64,000 nucleotides of DNA, taken from Zarea fungicola (Eukaryota > Ascomycota > Sordariomycetes > Hypocreales > Cordycipitaceae). This document shows, piece by piece, positions 11,631 to 23,051 of the stretch (its first letter is position 1; each line of letters opens with the position of its first letter). Below the pieces are notes generated by a model that was not told the DNA's origin, ran no database searches, and was given only the letters and a program-made list of their open reading frames with translations. The stretch spans positions 124,001 to 188,000 of the forward strand of contig FWCC01000080.1 in assembly GCA_900169235.1 (NCBI GenBank). The letters are read 5' to 3'. Made by a program: the position numbers and the translations under genes.

Positions 11631-13427
11631 ATGGACGACAAAATCTCCCCCGCGGCCCCTGCGCCAAACGACCAGGATAAGCATCAGGTTGAAAATGTCG
11701 AATACTCTGGCGACGACACCGGCGCTCCTGTCCCGGCCACTGGTCTCGCTGCCATGGCCGCCGCCGCCGGCATCACCCTTCCCAACATTGACCCAGCCCG
11801 CCGCGCCGCCGTCGAAAAGAGCCTCCTGCGCAAGCTCGACGGCCGCTGCTCCATCTTTGTTCTCATCTACATCATGAACTACCTCGACCGCAACAACATT
11901 GGTGCCGCCCGACTCAAGGGCCTCCAGCAGGAGCTCCATCTCAACGACACCCAGTACGCCACCTGCCTCAGCATCCTCTACGTCGGCTACATCCTCATGC
12001 AGGTCCCCTCCAACATGTTCATCAACCGCATCCAGAGGCCCTCCCTCTACATCTCCGCCGCCATGCTCCTCTGGGGCATCATCTCCACACTCTCCGGCAA
12101 CGCCACCGGCTTCGGCAGCATGGTTGCCATTCGCTTCCTCCTCGGCTTTGTCGAGGCTGCTTTCCTCCCCGGCGCCCTGCTCATCCTCTCCAAGTGGTAT
12201 ACCCGTCGCGAGCTCACCAAGCGCAATGCCATTCTCTTTTGCGGAAACCTCATCTCCAATGCCTTTTCCTCCCTCGTCGGCGCCGGCGTCTTGTCCAACA
12301 TGAATGGTGTCCTCGGCCACTCCGCCTGGCGCTGGCTCTTTTGGATCGAGGGCTCCGTCACCATGGCCGTCGCCATTGCCGCCGCCTTTATCCTGCCCGA
12401 CTTGCCCCACAACTCTCGCGGATTCACCGAGGAGGAGCGCCAGGTTGCCCAGCTGCGCATTCTCGAGGATGTTGGTGAGCTCGACTCGGATGCCGGCCAC
12501 ACGGCCACGGCTGGCTTGAAGATGGCCCTCAAGGATGTCAAGATTTATGTCATGATGCTCACCTTTTCGGCTTATGTTGTTGGTCTCTCGTTTAATGCCT
12601 TTTTCGTAAGTAGATCCATGAACACGAACTCGGTCACCGACTGTGGCCCACGCAATCTGCTCAGACTGCTCAGAGCAACTTGCTAACTTCTTTACAGCCG
12701 AGCCTCACTGCAACGCTTGGATTCTCATACGTTCCCACGCTGCTCATGAGCGCTCCCCCATGGGCGTTTTCCTGCATTGTCTCCCTGCTTGTCGCCTGGA
12801 ACTCGGATCGTACCCAAGAGCGAGTAAGTTGTTACATCAAGCTTCCTTTTTTCTTTTCTTTTCTTTTCTTTTCTTCTCTTTTTTCTCTCTTTGTTTTTTA
12901 TAAAAAAAACACACTAACACCTTCCTCAGTTCTGGCACATTGTCATTCCCATGTTTGTCGGCATTGTCGGCTTCGTCATTTGCATGTCCACCCTCAATGT
13001 CGCCGCCCGCTACGTCGCCCTCTTCCTCCAGACCAGCTCCTATGCTGGCTACATTGTCTTTTACTCTTGGATCTCGTCGTCCTTTCCCCGCCCCCCTGCC
13101 AAGCGTGCCGTCGCCATTGCTCTGATTAATGGTTTCGCCCAGCTTGGCAACATTGCCGGCTCCTATGTGTGGAACCTCAAGGAGCACGGCTACCGCAAGA
13201 GCTACGCCATTGTCCTCAGCATGTTTGGCGTCACCATTTTCGGCTGCTGGGTTGTACGTGTCATGCTGGCCAACCTCAACGCCCAGCTCGAAAAGAGCGA
13301 GGCCTCGTCGGACGAGGATGCACAGAGCACAACGGGCGGTCATGGCCATGGGTCGGGGGCCATGGAGACTCTCAACAGCCCTAATGAGGCGCTCCAGATG
13401 CGTAAGGGCTTCCGCTATTTGTTGTAA
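11631..13427 (+). CDS. MFS transporter, allantoate/anion permease (Dal5-like) type
   Basis: 532-aa, 12-helix major facilitator of the anion:cation symporter family that includes yeast Dal5 and fungal allantoate, nicotinate and vitamin permeases; a plasma-membrane proton symporter for small organic anions. Exons 11631-12605, 12698-12823 and 12930-13427; introns of 92 and 106 nt with GTAAGT donors, all phase 0. Family hallmarks: a KLDGRCSIFVLIYIMNYLDR entry into helix 1, YILMQVPSNM in helix 2, a GFVEAAFLPGALLILSKWY block and the WRWLFWIEGS segment. A cytosolic acidic/His-Gly tail ends the protein. Intron 2 holds a (TTTTC)n run. It is convergent with the exo-glucosaminidase gene (stops 258 bp apart). 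Substrate is not readable from the sequence. Confidence 0.88.
12842..12890 (+). repeat. TTTTC-type microsatellite inside permease intron 2
   Basis: Pyrimidine-only run with repeated CTTTT units inside intron 12824-12929; it is not coding and sits well upstream of the acceptor. Confidence 0.7.
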
Positions 13428-13685
13428 CTGAAAGAGTAGAGTATGTAAACGAATTATATAAACGAAGTGGTGGCTTTTGAAGAGCCGCCACCTGTCCGTC
13501 TTGAAATTTCTCATAAATTACACTGCAAAATATTGAGCATTCATGTGTATTTGTTATTCATTGCATTCAATTGTGTACACTCCATGGCAGTTCTCTATTC
13601 TCCAAAGAAAATGCCATGATAAGGTCCGACGTGAAAAAAAAAAGTATATCATTAATGAAAGAAATAAAAAGTGGCTAGACTGAAA

Positions 13686-16364
13686 CTAGATTGAAATCTT
13701 GGCAGCCTTGACATTATAACCCTTAATCTCCACAGCCTTGGCCCCATCAGCCCACTGCGAGGCTGTGAGCTTAATCTTCTCGCCGGGCCAGAGCGTGACA
13801 TAGTTGTCGGTCCAGACGACGGGCACAACATCGGCACCCGAGGCATCCACCAGGTTCAGGCTCACGAAAAAGGCGGGGACCGTCGACTTGTTGACGAGGG
13901 TGACCGTCTTGCCCTTGGTGCCGGGGACGCCCGGCTTGCAGCCCGAGGCGTCAATCGAGGCGACGACGGTGGCGGGCTGGAGCTTGGTCAGGGCCGAGTA
14001 GTCGATGAACTTGGTGACGGGGGTCCACCACCAGGTGGTGTTGTCCCAGTCGAGGGCGTCGACGCCCTGGGTGAGCCAGTAGACGTTGCGGCTCAGCGTC
14101 TTGCCGCCCTGGTTGGTGAGGGTGAGGCGGAGGAAGACGACATCCTTGATGGTGTCGAGGCCGCTGACCTTGCCGACGCTCTTGGACGTGTTGGGATCCG
14201 TCGAGGTGGCAATGGTCTGGCTCGAGAGGCTCTTGCCGGTGAGGTCAATGACGTCGACCTTGATGCTGCGAGCACCCTTCTTGTCGAGCGAGTGGTTGAT
14301 GAGATGGACCTCGTGGGTGACGTAGTCATAGGCAACGTGCTCAGTGCGGGAGCCCGTCTTGGTGCCATAGTAGGAGCCGGCGGTGCGGAAGTAGTAGTCC
14401 CAGTTGTTCCAGTGAAGACTGGGCCAGGCATTGTTCTGCATCCAGTAGATGAGACCAGTGGCGGGACGAGCGGCGCTCCAAAACGACGAGTAGCCCTCGT
14501 ACTCGGAGCGAGTGGCCTCGTAGTCCATGAGCTGGGCCTTCATGAGGTAGTCGTCGAGAGAGGTGGGCTTGCCCAGGCGGGCGTAGAGGGCGGCGTTGTA
14601 GCCGCTGCGGTCGTAGAACTGGGAGTCATTGTTGGACATGTGATAGAGGCCCTTGTCGGGGTTGGTCCAGAGATCATCCATGTCGGCCTTGGTGAGGAAC
14701 TTCTTGAGACTGCCCAGCTCGGGGGTGCCGACACCAGGGCCGAGCTCGGAGCCAAAGCCAAACGAGGAGCCGTAGCGGTTGGTTCCGTCGCCGTTGATGT
14801 CATACCAGTAGTTGGGAGGGACCCAGTCGTAGGGACCGTCCATCTTCATGCCGGAAGGACCGAGGAGGGCAGGGAAGCCGCGCTTGGCAGCCGAGGCAAT
14901 GATGGGAACCTGCCAGCCAGCAGCCTTGAGGGCATCGACATAGATCTTGGTGGCACGATCGTTGGGCCAGTAGTCGCTGCCGACAAAGTAGCTGAGCATG
15001 CTGGGATGAGTTTGGAGAACACCGGCCTCGTGGACCATGCTGGCATTGGCAATGGCATAGTCGCGCTCGTCCCAGATGGGGGGAGGGTCGAGGGCAAGGT
15101 CATGGTTGTAGTCCCATGCCTCCCACTTGTCGCAGCACTCCCAGCCGGCAATGACAAAGAGACCGAGCTTGTCGGCAATCTCGTAGAGCTCGGGCTGCTC
15201 CATCTTGCCCTCGAGACGGATGGTGTTGTAGCCAATGTCGAACATGTACTGGACAATCTTGGTGAAGCGGGCCGAGTCCCATCTCAGGAACATGTCGGCG
15301 CCGTATCCACCACCTCTGACCTGGAAGGGCTGGCCATTGACGGTAAACATGGTGTCGTTGTGGGAGTTGACCACGGAGGTGACGGTACGAATACCAAATT
15401 TGGACGAGGCGGTGTCAGAGACGGCATTGTTGACGGAAAAGTCAACCTTGGCGGAGTAGAGAGGCTGGGCGCCCCATTCCTTGGGCCACCAGATCTTGGG
15501 GTTCTTGACCGTCTGCTTGAACTCGACGTACTTGGACTCATTGGGAGCGAGGGTGATGCTCTGGTCCGAGGATCCGACGGCACCGCCCGAGGGGTCTGAG
15601 ACGGTGGCCTTGGCAGCAAGCTTGACGGTGGTTTTTTCGAGGTTGGTGGCCTTTGCGCGGATGGTGACGGTGGCATCCTTTTGGCCAATGGGGAAGGGGG
15701 CATCGACGGCGATGCTGAGGGTGCCCATGGCGACGGAGCCGGTCTGCTTGATGTTGATGTCGCGCCAGATGCCGGTGCCATTGTCGGGGGAGTAGGGGTT
15801 CCAGTCGACGAAGCCGACGGCAAAGTCAAAGAGGTACTGGGTGGGGTAGACGCGGACGAGAAAAGCGTTGTTGGCAGCAGCAAGATCGGTAATCTCGTAG
15901 GTGTGGCCGCCGTAGGCACCGGCCTGGAACTCGGCGTCGGCAATCTGCTTGCCGTTGAAGTAGAGATCGGCCTTGGAGGAGATGCCGTTTGTCTCTAGGA
16001 AGAAGTGCTGGCCCTTGCCGGCCTTGGGGAGCTGGAACTCGTTGCGGTAGACCCAGGGGACGGTGAACTGGCCCCAATTGAACTTTGTGAGGTTGTCGGA
16101 GAACCAGAGGTCCGAGTCCTTGTACTTGCCGTTTTTGAGGAAGCAGCCCATGAGGGTGCAGGCGGAGGCGTCGACGTGGTTCCATGACTTTGTGTTGAGG
16201 CCCGTCTTGGAGAGCTTGGCGAGGTCCTTGTCGACGCTCGAGGTGGATTGAAAGTCCCAATTGGGGATGGCAGCCTTGTCGCCATTGCCGTTGACGAGGG
16301 GCTTGGCGTTGGCACTGACACCAGCGGCCAAGGCCAGCAGCGAGAGCAGAGTCTTGTGCATCAT
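13686..16364 (-). CDS. GH2 exo-beta-D-glucosaminidase, secreted
   Basis: 892-aa single-exon enzyme that removes glucosamine residues from the non-reducing end of chitosan oligomers, a late step of chitin/chitosan breakdown. Signal peptide at residues 1-18, then the GH2 sugar-binding domain (roughly 30-210), immunoglobulin-like domain, TIM barrel (about 330-620) and C-terminal beta domains. It matches the fungal/actinobacterial exo-glucosaminidase branch of GH2: VGSDYWP puts an aspartate at residue 464 as probable acid/base and FGSELGPG puts Glu540 as nucleophile, the same Asp/Glu pair described for bacterial CsxA. WECCDKWEAWDYNHD at 408-422 is another branch signature. Either of two adjacent ATGs could start. 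Very G/C-rich codon use gives long antisense frames. Confidence 0.92.
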   Translation of the reverse strand: MMHKTLLSLLALAAGVSANAKPLVNGNGDKAAIPNWDFQSTSSVDKDLAKLSKTGLNTKSWNHVDASACTLMGCFLKNGKYKDSDLWFSDNLTKFNWGQFTVPWVYRNEFQLPKAGKGQHFFLETNGISSKADLYFNGKQIADAEFQAGAYGGHTYEITDLAAANNAFLVRVYPTQYLFDFAVGFVDWNPYSPDNGTGIWRDINIKQTGSVAMGTLSIAVDAPFPIGQKDATVTIRAKATNLEKTTVKLAAKATVSDPSGGAVGSSDQSITLAPNESKYVEFKQTVKNPKIWWPKEWGAQPLYSAKVDFSVNNAVSDTASSKFGIRTVTSVVNSHNDTMFTVNGQPFQVRGGGYGADMFLRWDSARFTKIVQYMFDIGYNTIRLEGKMEQPELYEIADKLGLFVIAGWECCDKWEAWDYNHDLALDPPPIWDERDYAIANASMVHEAGVLQTHPSMLSYFVGSDYWPNDRATKIYVDALKAAGWQVPIIASAAKRGFPALLGPSGMKMDGPYDWVPPNYWYDINGDGTNRYGSSFGFGSELGPGVGTPELGSLKKFLTKADMDDLWTNPDKGLYHMSNNDSQFYDRSGYNAALYARLGKPTSLDDYLMKAQLMDYEATRSEYEGYSSFWSAARPATGLIYWMQNNAWPSLHWNNWDYYFRTAGSYYGTKTGSRTEHVAYDYVTHEVHLINHSLDKKGARSIKVDVIDLTGKSLSSQTIATSTDPNTSKSVGKVSGLDTIKDVVFLRLTLTNQGGKTLSRNVYWLTQGVDALDWDNTTWWWTPVTKFIDYSALTKLQPATVVASIDASGCKPGVPGTKGKTVTLVNKSTVPAFFVSLNLVDASGADVVPVVWTDNYVTLWPGEKIKLTASQWADGAKAVEIKGYNVKAAKISI

Positions 16365-17036
16365 GCTGGAAGAATGCCCAGCAAAGGTGGGCGGTGATGG
16401 TGCAGCAGCAAGTAGGCTACCTAGCAGTGAGGGGGAAAAAGAGAACCCTTGGAGAGCGTGTCGGGACGGGCCAGGGCGGCATTCTTATTTAGAAGCTGCA
16501 TACGGAATACTGGGTAACTTTGCAGAATAATTATTATGCAGTGCAGTGCAATACAACGTTACCCAGTCTTGGCCTCGAATTATCGCCCGCGCCCGCGCTG
16601 ATTAGCTCTAGTGGCTTGGGGTAGCTGTACTGGATATGACGATAAGGAGCTTGGCGGATGGATTTTCTTGGGGAAATGGAGCTCAATGCCGGCAATGTTC
16701 GGCGAGACAGGGCCGGGGAGGCTTACGGGCCAAGAGGGCGTTTGCATGATCGTCAACATGAAGGAGATGAGGCGGGGAGCGCGGCAGCGTTGGCAGCGTT
16801 TGCAGCGTAACCGGAAAAAACGGCAGAAGCCGAGATGGTCAGCCGGGGCTGGGCTGTATAGATGAATAGTGTGAGCGATGTATGATGCCGTGCCTGATTG
16901 AAACACCGTGTATTGTTGGATGGAGTGGTGATGGTAGGATTGGCGATGGAGTTGTGTGTGTCTGTGTGCGGAGTAAGAACTGGTGTGGCTAGTTAGTGCG
17001 GACAAGTAATTGCTCCAATGGGGGCAGAGCCACTCA

Positions 17037-17066
17037 ACCACTGTAGTACAGTAGTACAACAGTGGT
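17037..17066. repeat. inverted repeat (hairpin)
   Basis: ACCACTGT and ACAGTGGT arms flank an inner AGTAC/GTACA palindrome, so the strand can fold on itself. Intergenic; no gene end nearby, function unknown. Confidence 0.4.
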
Positions 17067-18114
17067 GCAGCACGGGTAGAAAAAGACAGGCTGACGGGTT
17101 CCAGCCACTGTGGCTGTCTTATGCAGGCCAAGTATAGCCCTACGGCAGAAACCCCGAACATCCCCCATGGGCGGACGCTATCCGTGCCCACAGGTGAGGG
17201 GTGGTGAGGGGGAGGCCGGGAAATGGCTTTCTGCAGCAAGTGTTAGTGGTGGCCCGCAGTGTCTTCAGTGGACAGGGCGCTGTGGCTTCAGGGCCGGCAC
17301 TTGTTTCCCCGGGGAATGCCACCTTCAGCACCTCTTAGCCCAGGCACCTCTATCAGTAGTACCTAGTCCAGAGAGCTTCTCACTGTAAAGGCTGCTACCA
17401 GTAAGCATTGTCCAGTGGCTCTCCAGTGGCTCCCAGTGGTCCTGCGCCCCCACGTTACAATCTACACCAAGCCACTGCGGCGTTATCAGCCGTCCTCACT
17501 CAATATTCAACCATAATACGTCTCTCCGTCCCTCCCGAGTCCCGCCATTACTTTCTTCCGTAAAACTACAGAGATGGAGGAGACCTGACCCCTCATGCGC
17601 TGGTGTGCTGGGACACTGAACCAGCCGCTTTGACACTATGCCTACTTTAACCCTAGTACATGCCATGCTGACCCGACCCATGGCGGACATGTGGAAATTG
17701 GAATTGGGTGTTTTGATTTGCTGCCTCGCCTCCATTAACCGAAAAAGGAAAAAGAACAAATTAACAGGCTCGTGTGTCGTGTGTCAGGCCACCACGCCAC
17801 GGCCGTGTAGGGTAACTAAAACCACGGCGTGGCACCAACCGCTAGTAAATTAAGAGTTAATAAACCAAGTGGCGCTCCAGAGCTACTAGTTAATGGGTAT
17901 TGACCGTTAATTTATTACCAGCATTGCTGTTGGCCCAAAATCCACAATAAAAGGCATCCATACGCATAGCCAAACCAACGGCTTACATACCCACCAGGCC
18001 CCTGAAGCAACCCGAGCAACGTAGACTCCATACCATGTAGCCATCTAACAGACTTCTGACCATTGTTAGCCAAGATGAAAAGGATCAAGAAGTACCCGCA
18101 AGGTCAAAGCTCGC

Positions 18115-18175
18115 CCACCATCCACCATCCACCATCCAACCATCCAACATCCAACTATCCAACCATCCACCCATA
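18115..18175 (+). repeat. CCATCCA minisatellite
   Basis: Eight to nine imperfect copies of a 7-8 nt CCATCCA(A/C) unit about 100 bp upstream of the DUF7704-like start; likely length-variable. Confidence 0.75.
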
Positions 18176-18272
18176 CACAAATATCACTTCTGCCTCTTCA
18201 TAACCATTAAACCACGTTATCCCTTGGAGTTTCACCTAGAAAGAAATACTCTTTTACCGAATCAACCACATT

Positions 18273-18725
18273 ATGTCGCCTCATCCTATCCCATGGTACT
18301 ATCGCATCCCGCTACTCTACATTGAACCACCAATCGCTCTCATTGGAGCTTGGATCCTCTTCACCTCGCCGCATGAATTCCTTCAAGTCGTCAGCCCTCG
18401 AGCCGGACAGTCGCCTACAGTTTCCACTTCACTTGCAGAGACGCGCATTCTCTCAGACCAGTTGGCCATATTCCAGCTCGTCTTTGCATTCAACCTCGCC
18501 ATTGTCCTGCAGGTTTCTCGAGATGTCAAAGTCTGGCGTGTCCTCTCTGCGGGAATGCTCATGTCCGACATCCTACACATGGCGGTGAGCGCCAGAGAAT
18601 TGGGTTGGCTGGGTACCGGGCCGACCTGGCCCTGGCGGCCTGATGATTCGACCAACTTTGGCATACTCGGTGTCATGGCTTTGGTACGACTCGGGCTTGT
18701 GCTCGGCAAAGGCCTCGGCAACTGA
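18273..18725 (+). CDS. DUF7704-like small membrane protein
   Basis: 150-aa integral membrane protein, single exon. It opens with an amphipathic IPWYYRIPLLYIEPP segment followed by a hydrophobic helix, and has about four membrane-spanning stretches (roughly 15-30, 65-80, 88-105 and 130-148). This is the shape of the fungal DUF7704 family, whose members have a conserved R-(L/I)-x-x-LYIEP start and often lie near secondary metabolism genes. No enzymatic motif is seen and function is unknown. It is convergent with the first P450 (426 bp between stops), so a shared pathway is possible but unproven. Confidence 0.6.
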   Translation: MSPHPIPWYYRIPLLYIEPPIALIGAWILFTSPHEFLQVVSPRAGQSPTVSTSLAETRILSDQLAIFQLVFAFNLAIVLQVSRDVKVWRVLSAGMLMSDILHMAVSARELGWLGTGPTWPWRPDDSTNFGILGVMALVRLGLVLGKGLGN

Positions 18726-19151
18726 AAATGCCAATGGATACATTGGGTAGTGAGAAAAGATGTAACCAGACTTGGGAAAAGAATAGAGCCAGTATTCGCC
18801 AACCAATCAAGCATTTATTTTGCAAAGCCGTTGTTGGTCACACCAAACATCACGTCCTACCGAACAAGAGATATTCGGCATTTCCACTCATCTAATTACT
18901 TCACGAGACGACGAATCTATTCAGAAAAAGGTCGAAATGAATGTCATTTCAAATGGGAACAATACGATGTATATTCAAACGCCAGATGATGCAAAAGCTT
19001 CGACTAATGGACAACATCCGCAATTATTGGCTACCAGGTACTGTTCACCATCCTAGGAACCCTCAAAACAGCTACACTTAGACTTCCAACGCTCCGTTTT
19101 TTTTTCTTTTTTTTCTTTTTGCTTTTTAGACTAATGCACCAATATTTAGGA
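18726..19151. other. convergent intergenic spacer
   Basis: 426 bp between the stops of the DUF7704-like gene and the minus-strand P450. Holds a T-rich tract at about 19098-19121 that would serve as 3' sequence; no gene seen. Confidence 0.4.
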
Positions 19152-20899
19152 TCAAGACTGTCTCCGACGTAGCATAACCGTTTGCGAAAGCGGTGGCATC
19201 GGTGAGTCTCCCAACACGTATATACCAGGCGCCGCGTCAATCGCTTCCATGTCAAAGTCCAAAATAATCCTTGCCATCAGGAGCTGAGTAAGATGAACAA
19301 CAAGCCATCGTCCGGGACTGCATGAGTTAGCATCTTTACATCCATACTGGTTTTGTATCTGCCTCCAAGTACATACCAAGCGCCTCTGCCATATCCCCAG
19401 CCAAGGTACCGATCTGTGGTCTGGCCGGCGTGAAGTTGTCGACCCTCATTGCGTTTCTCATCTTCTTGTTTTTCCGACGCGGATGGTGGGTTACTCGACT
19501 CCACGAACCTAAACGGTTGGTATTCCTTTGGGTCCGCGTAGAACCGACTGTCAGTGTGAATGCTGTAAATCGGCACACCAACCCAAGTGCCACGAGGCAC
19601 TCGTGTCCCGCCCGGCAACTCTATGCCTCCAGGACGAACAACCTCCCGTGTAAGGCCATTGATCAATGGTGGGTGCAGTCGCAGGCTTTCTCGTATGGCG
19701 CTGTTCATTAACACCAATTCTTTAAGCTTGGCTGCATTCTTCCAGTCATCCTCTGATTTGAAGACAGCCTCAACTTCCACTCGCAACTCTTGGTAGACTT
19801 GAGAAAAGTCGGAGCAGCTGACCATGTCCAAGACCATGTGCGCCAAATGGGAAGATGTCGGAAACGTGGAGCTGAAAGCCTACAAGAAAAAAAGGTCAGC
19901 TTAACAGGTATAAAGAAGGGAACATATGTTAATACCAGTCCTAAAGTCTGCTGAATCAGCATCTCTGCGCTAGATTCTTTTCTAAGAGCTTCGTCTTTCA
20001 ATGTCGATTTGATGCATTGGGCAAGGACGTCGTTTTCATCACCGACGGGATTTTCGACACGAGATAGACGCTTGCGCACAACCGGGAGGACAACTTTCTG
20101 GAGTCTTCTGTTGAAATACCACAAGGGTATGCTGAAAAATGGGCCAACCAATCCTCTCAGGATTGCCGGAAGTTGGCCAATGACCATGACGCTTATGCCT
20201 ATTGTATTCATAAAGCCGTGATACGACTCGAGAAATTCTTCATTATGGCATATTGGAGATCCAAACATGAGTCTTGCCATGACCTTGGAATTGATATCCC
20301 GCACGGTATTGTAGACGTTGAATGGCTGCCAAGTGTCATCACACTTCGCCAGCGTACCTTTGACGGCAGTGCAGATTTCATCATACATGATTTCATGCAT
20401 GAGATCCAAATTCTTTGAAAGGCTGTCGTTGACAATTCTCGTCAAAAAGTGAACAATGGCCTTGTCATCGAGTCCGATTCGCAAGTGCTTTAGAGAGTGG
20501 CGCACATCTCTCACCCGGTGAATGGAAAGCACAGACTCTGGCTCGGCTGTAAACCATTTGACGTGCTCCGGCGGCAACATGACCTCGTCTCTGGCATCTA
20601 GGTTGGGAATAGCAAAGAGCTTCCCCGACATGGAAAACTAGAGCACACGATGGTATTAGAAATTTAAGCCGCATTGAGCAGTGGTACTGTATAGAACTTT
20701 TTTAATTTACTTTGGAGTAACCTTGTAGCTGGTTTTGCAGAGAATATCTGGTTTGTCGGATTGCTGCCCTCCATGATTTAAAAATCTCGTTCCGGACACC
20801 AACATTGGGTATTGACAAAGGCACACGCTTAGGTCTAAGCACTCGATGGGAGCCGAGTAGCAGCAACGCGGACAAAAGGTACAGCAAAAGGGGCTCCAT
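19152..20899 (-). CDS. cytochrome P450 (CYP), four exons
   Basis: 519-aa microsomal monooxygenase. Exons (5' to 3'): 20711-20899, 19936-20637, 19377-19879 and 19152-19317; introns 73, 56 and 59 nt, GT-AG, phases consistent. Residues 1-16 are a hydrophobic membrane anchor (MEPLLLYLLSALLLLG). The ExxR motif lies in SAIRESLRLHPP. The heme motif is split by the last intron and restored on splicing as LGWGYGRGACPGRW, cysteine at about 465. The motif has Gly where many relatives have His before Ala-Cys. The PPEHVKWFTAEPESVLS segment resembles the ent-kaurene-oxidase-like fungal P450 group, which modifies terpenoids or indole-diterpenes; the substrate cannot be assigned. Divergent from a second P450 about 2.2 kb away. 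Confidence 0.88.
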
Positions 20900-23051
20900 G
20901 GATCATGTAGACCTTTCAAGGAACTGCAGGACAAGACAAGACGAGACAAGACAATCTAGCGGCGCAAGTGTCGTAGCAGGATGGCGGACTTTGTTTCGGA
21001 TCGAGAAGAAAATAAGTTTATCCAAAAAGTCAAGATATAAAGTTCTCAGCTTACGTGACAATGCGACCCCCCCTTGTCGTGATGTTTTATCATCCTAAGC
21101 TTTGATCACGGCTGCCCCTCGACCTTTTGCCAGTTTCGGTTCATCAGTTGACCTGACAGATTTAGCCAATAAACCAGCCCGACTTTTTGATTAGTTATGA
21201 AGATAACGATATTTAGACCAATTAGACGGCAGTGGCGGTGAATATGAATCGTGTCACTGTCAAGGCAATGCGAAAAGTGACCCCCTCTTGCCCACAGCGG
21301 AAAGCGTGGGTCCTGTTTCCTCTTGCAGATGGCACTGTTTTCTTGTCTTTGACTAGTCTTTTAACGATGCATTCTGTCAGCTTTCCGCACCTGTCACATT
21401 TCCTAATCGCGCGTTGGTCACATCATCCTCTGGGTCGATCTCGGCTACAAATGGGCCACTGCGTTAGTGCTGATGTGTGGGCAGGTGGCCTGACTCGTCC
21501 AGGGGAAGAAGCCTTGCTGCATTAGGGAATCTCGGAATACCCATGGGTTGGGCACGTCCTCTGCTTGCCTGGTCCCGCAGATCCCGGTCCCGAGCAGCGG
21601 ATTGCAACATGCGTTTTGAAAACAGCATACACGCTATACCTAACCTATTTTAATGGTCCATATGTCCCTTCTAGTGCAGACTTTTAGCTAATTAGAAGCC
21701 ACTAGCTCTAAGCAGCTTAGTTAACCAGTATAGACAACGAGGGATCATAGATGACACATATAGCCACTGTGCCCACCTATTTACCATGTAGAATGCGGCC
21801 TCATGTGTTGTGGGTGACCCATTAGAGCCATAGGCTACCTCCCTCACAGTCAAATTTGGCCAGCTTTGCCCTAGCCGCTGCCTTTATCTAAGCCGCTGCC
21901 TTTGCAATAGTATTACCTTTAGTAGCAGCATTATTGGCAGCCATCATAGTTAAACTAGAAGTAGAGTAATAATCCCTGTAGATTGAGGTGGAGAAAACTC
22001 ATGTTTGTCCCCAATTAGGTAAAGCGTATGTGCTGCCTTTTCAAAATGCATTTGGCAAAATTCACTGCTCCTCGGTCCGAACGACCCACGACTATCGGCC
22101 CGCAAGAAGCTAGCGGTTCCATTGTCCTTCCATTCTCTCACCGTCACGTCTCTTCCTCGTCATGTTCGTCAAGACGCCAGGGGGTGTATGTGGGTATACT
22201 AGTGCTGATGCGTAGGCTGCGTTGACCTAGCCTGTCTGGGTGAAAGGAGTCCTGGTTCATTGGGGAAGTATTTGCATGGATATTGCTGCAAGTCTTGACT
22301 CGTTTATCAAGCAACGTCTGCATAGAAGCCTGACGCCCGATTGCAGGCAGCCGTCGGTCACGGCAATGGCCGACGGCAGTCAAAAAAGCCAGGCCATAGC
22401 CGTGGCTATAGATAGATTTTCTATCTATTACGTTTTTTTTTGCCTCGTTTTAATCCCCTCTAAACGGAGGAGGAATTCCTACCCCAGCCATAGATGGACT
22501 TCAATTTTTATCAAGTTACATTCTGCATACCAGCTGAGAGAAGCACCTCTCAGCCTGTCCATCGTAACCAATTGTGATGGTACCAAAAGATATCGCAATG
22601 AAGATTATTTCATGGAGCATTAAAGAAGCAAGCAGCTCCTCGGCCCTGTCAAGAGCAGACTCCGGGATACCCACTTCGGTCCGGCTTTGAACCATCACAA
22701 GTTCCAACTAAATTTGCAGAGTGGAATAAAGCCTAGGCTACTCCTTTAATCCTTGTTTCTAGCTTGGATACAGAATTCGTTTTTGGACACCTGACCTATC
22801 AGTATGCAAATGAAAAGACGAATTAACCAGTCTTGAATCGGAAAAGCGGGCAAATATACAGAGTAGGCACCGAGTCAGATAGGCCTTAGCGGTGCCCTAC
22901 AAATTGTTGATGAAATATATTTTGGAAGACAGCTGCGTATTTTCTCCATAATTATTTCAATACATAATGAATAAAATCGGCACCTGTACTGTGCCATTAT
23001 GTACTCGCTAAGCCACATGCGCGGCCGTCCTTTCATTTTTCTCCTCCAGTG
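20900..23051. other. intergenic, 2.2 kb between divergent P450s
   Basis: Holds both P450 promoters. A short AGACA/AAGAC repeat lies at about 20930-20952, a 13-nt duplicated word AGCCGCTGCCTTT at about 21870 and 21891, and a GGAGGAGGAATTCCT block at 22466-22480 shared with the dispersed repeat seen at 4.4 and 51.2 kb. Short open frames (21232-21525, 22240-22623) have no support. Confidence 0.35.

Larger units (their letters stand above)
16365..18272. other. intergenic, 1.9 kb
   Basis: Promoter of the exo-glucosaminidase at its left end. An open frame of 219 codons at 16580-17239 (minus) is repetitive in Ser, His and Pro with no domain and is not accepted. A hairpin and a CCATCCA minisatellite are listed separately. 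Confidence 0.35.

Noticed and set aside
11574..12500. 308-codon antisense open frame over the permease
   Set aside because: Same coding-bias shadow; the permease exons are spliced and full of family motifs.
14292..15599. 435-codon open frame antisense to the exo-glucosaminidase
   Set aside because: Gly/Val/Asp-rich low-complexity reading that arises because the real gene uses G/C-ending codons; no domain.
16580..17239. 219-codon minus-strand open frame
   Set aside because: Ser/His/Pro-rich, no domain or signal, lies in a promoter region.
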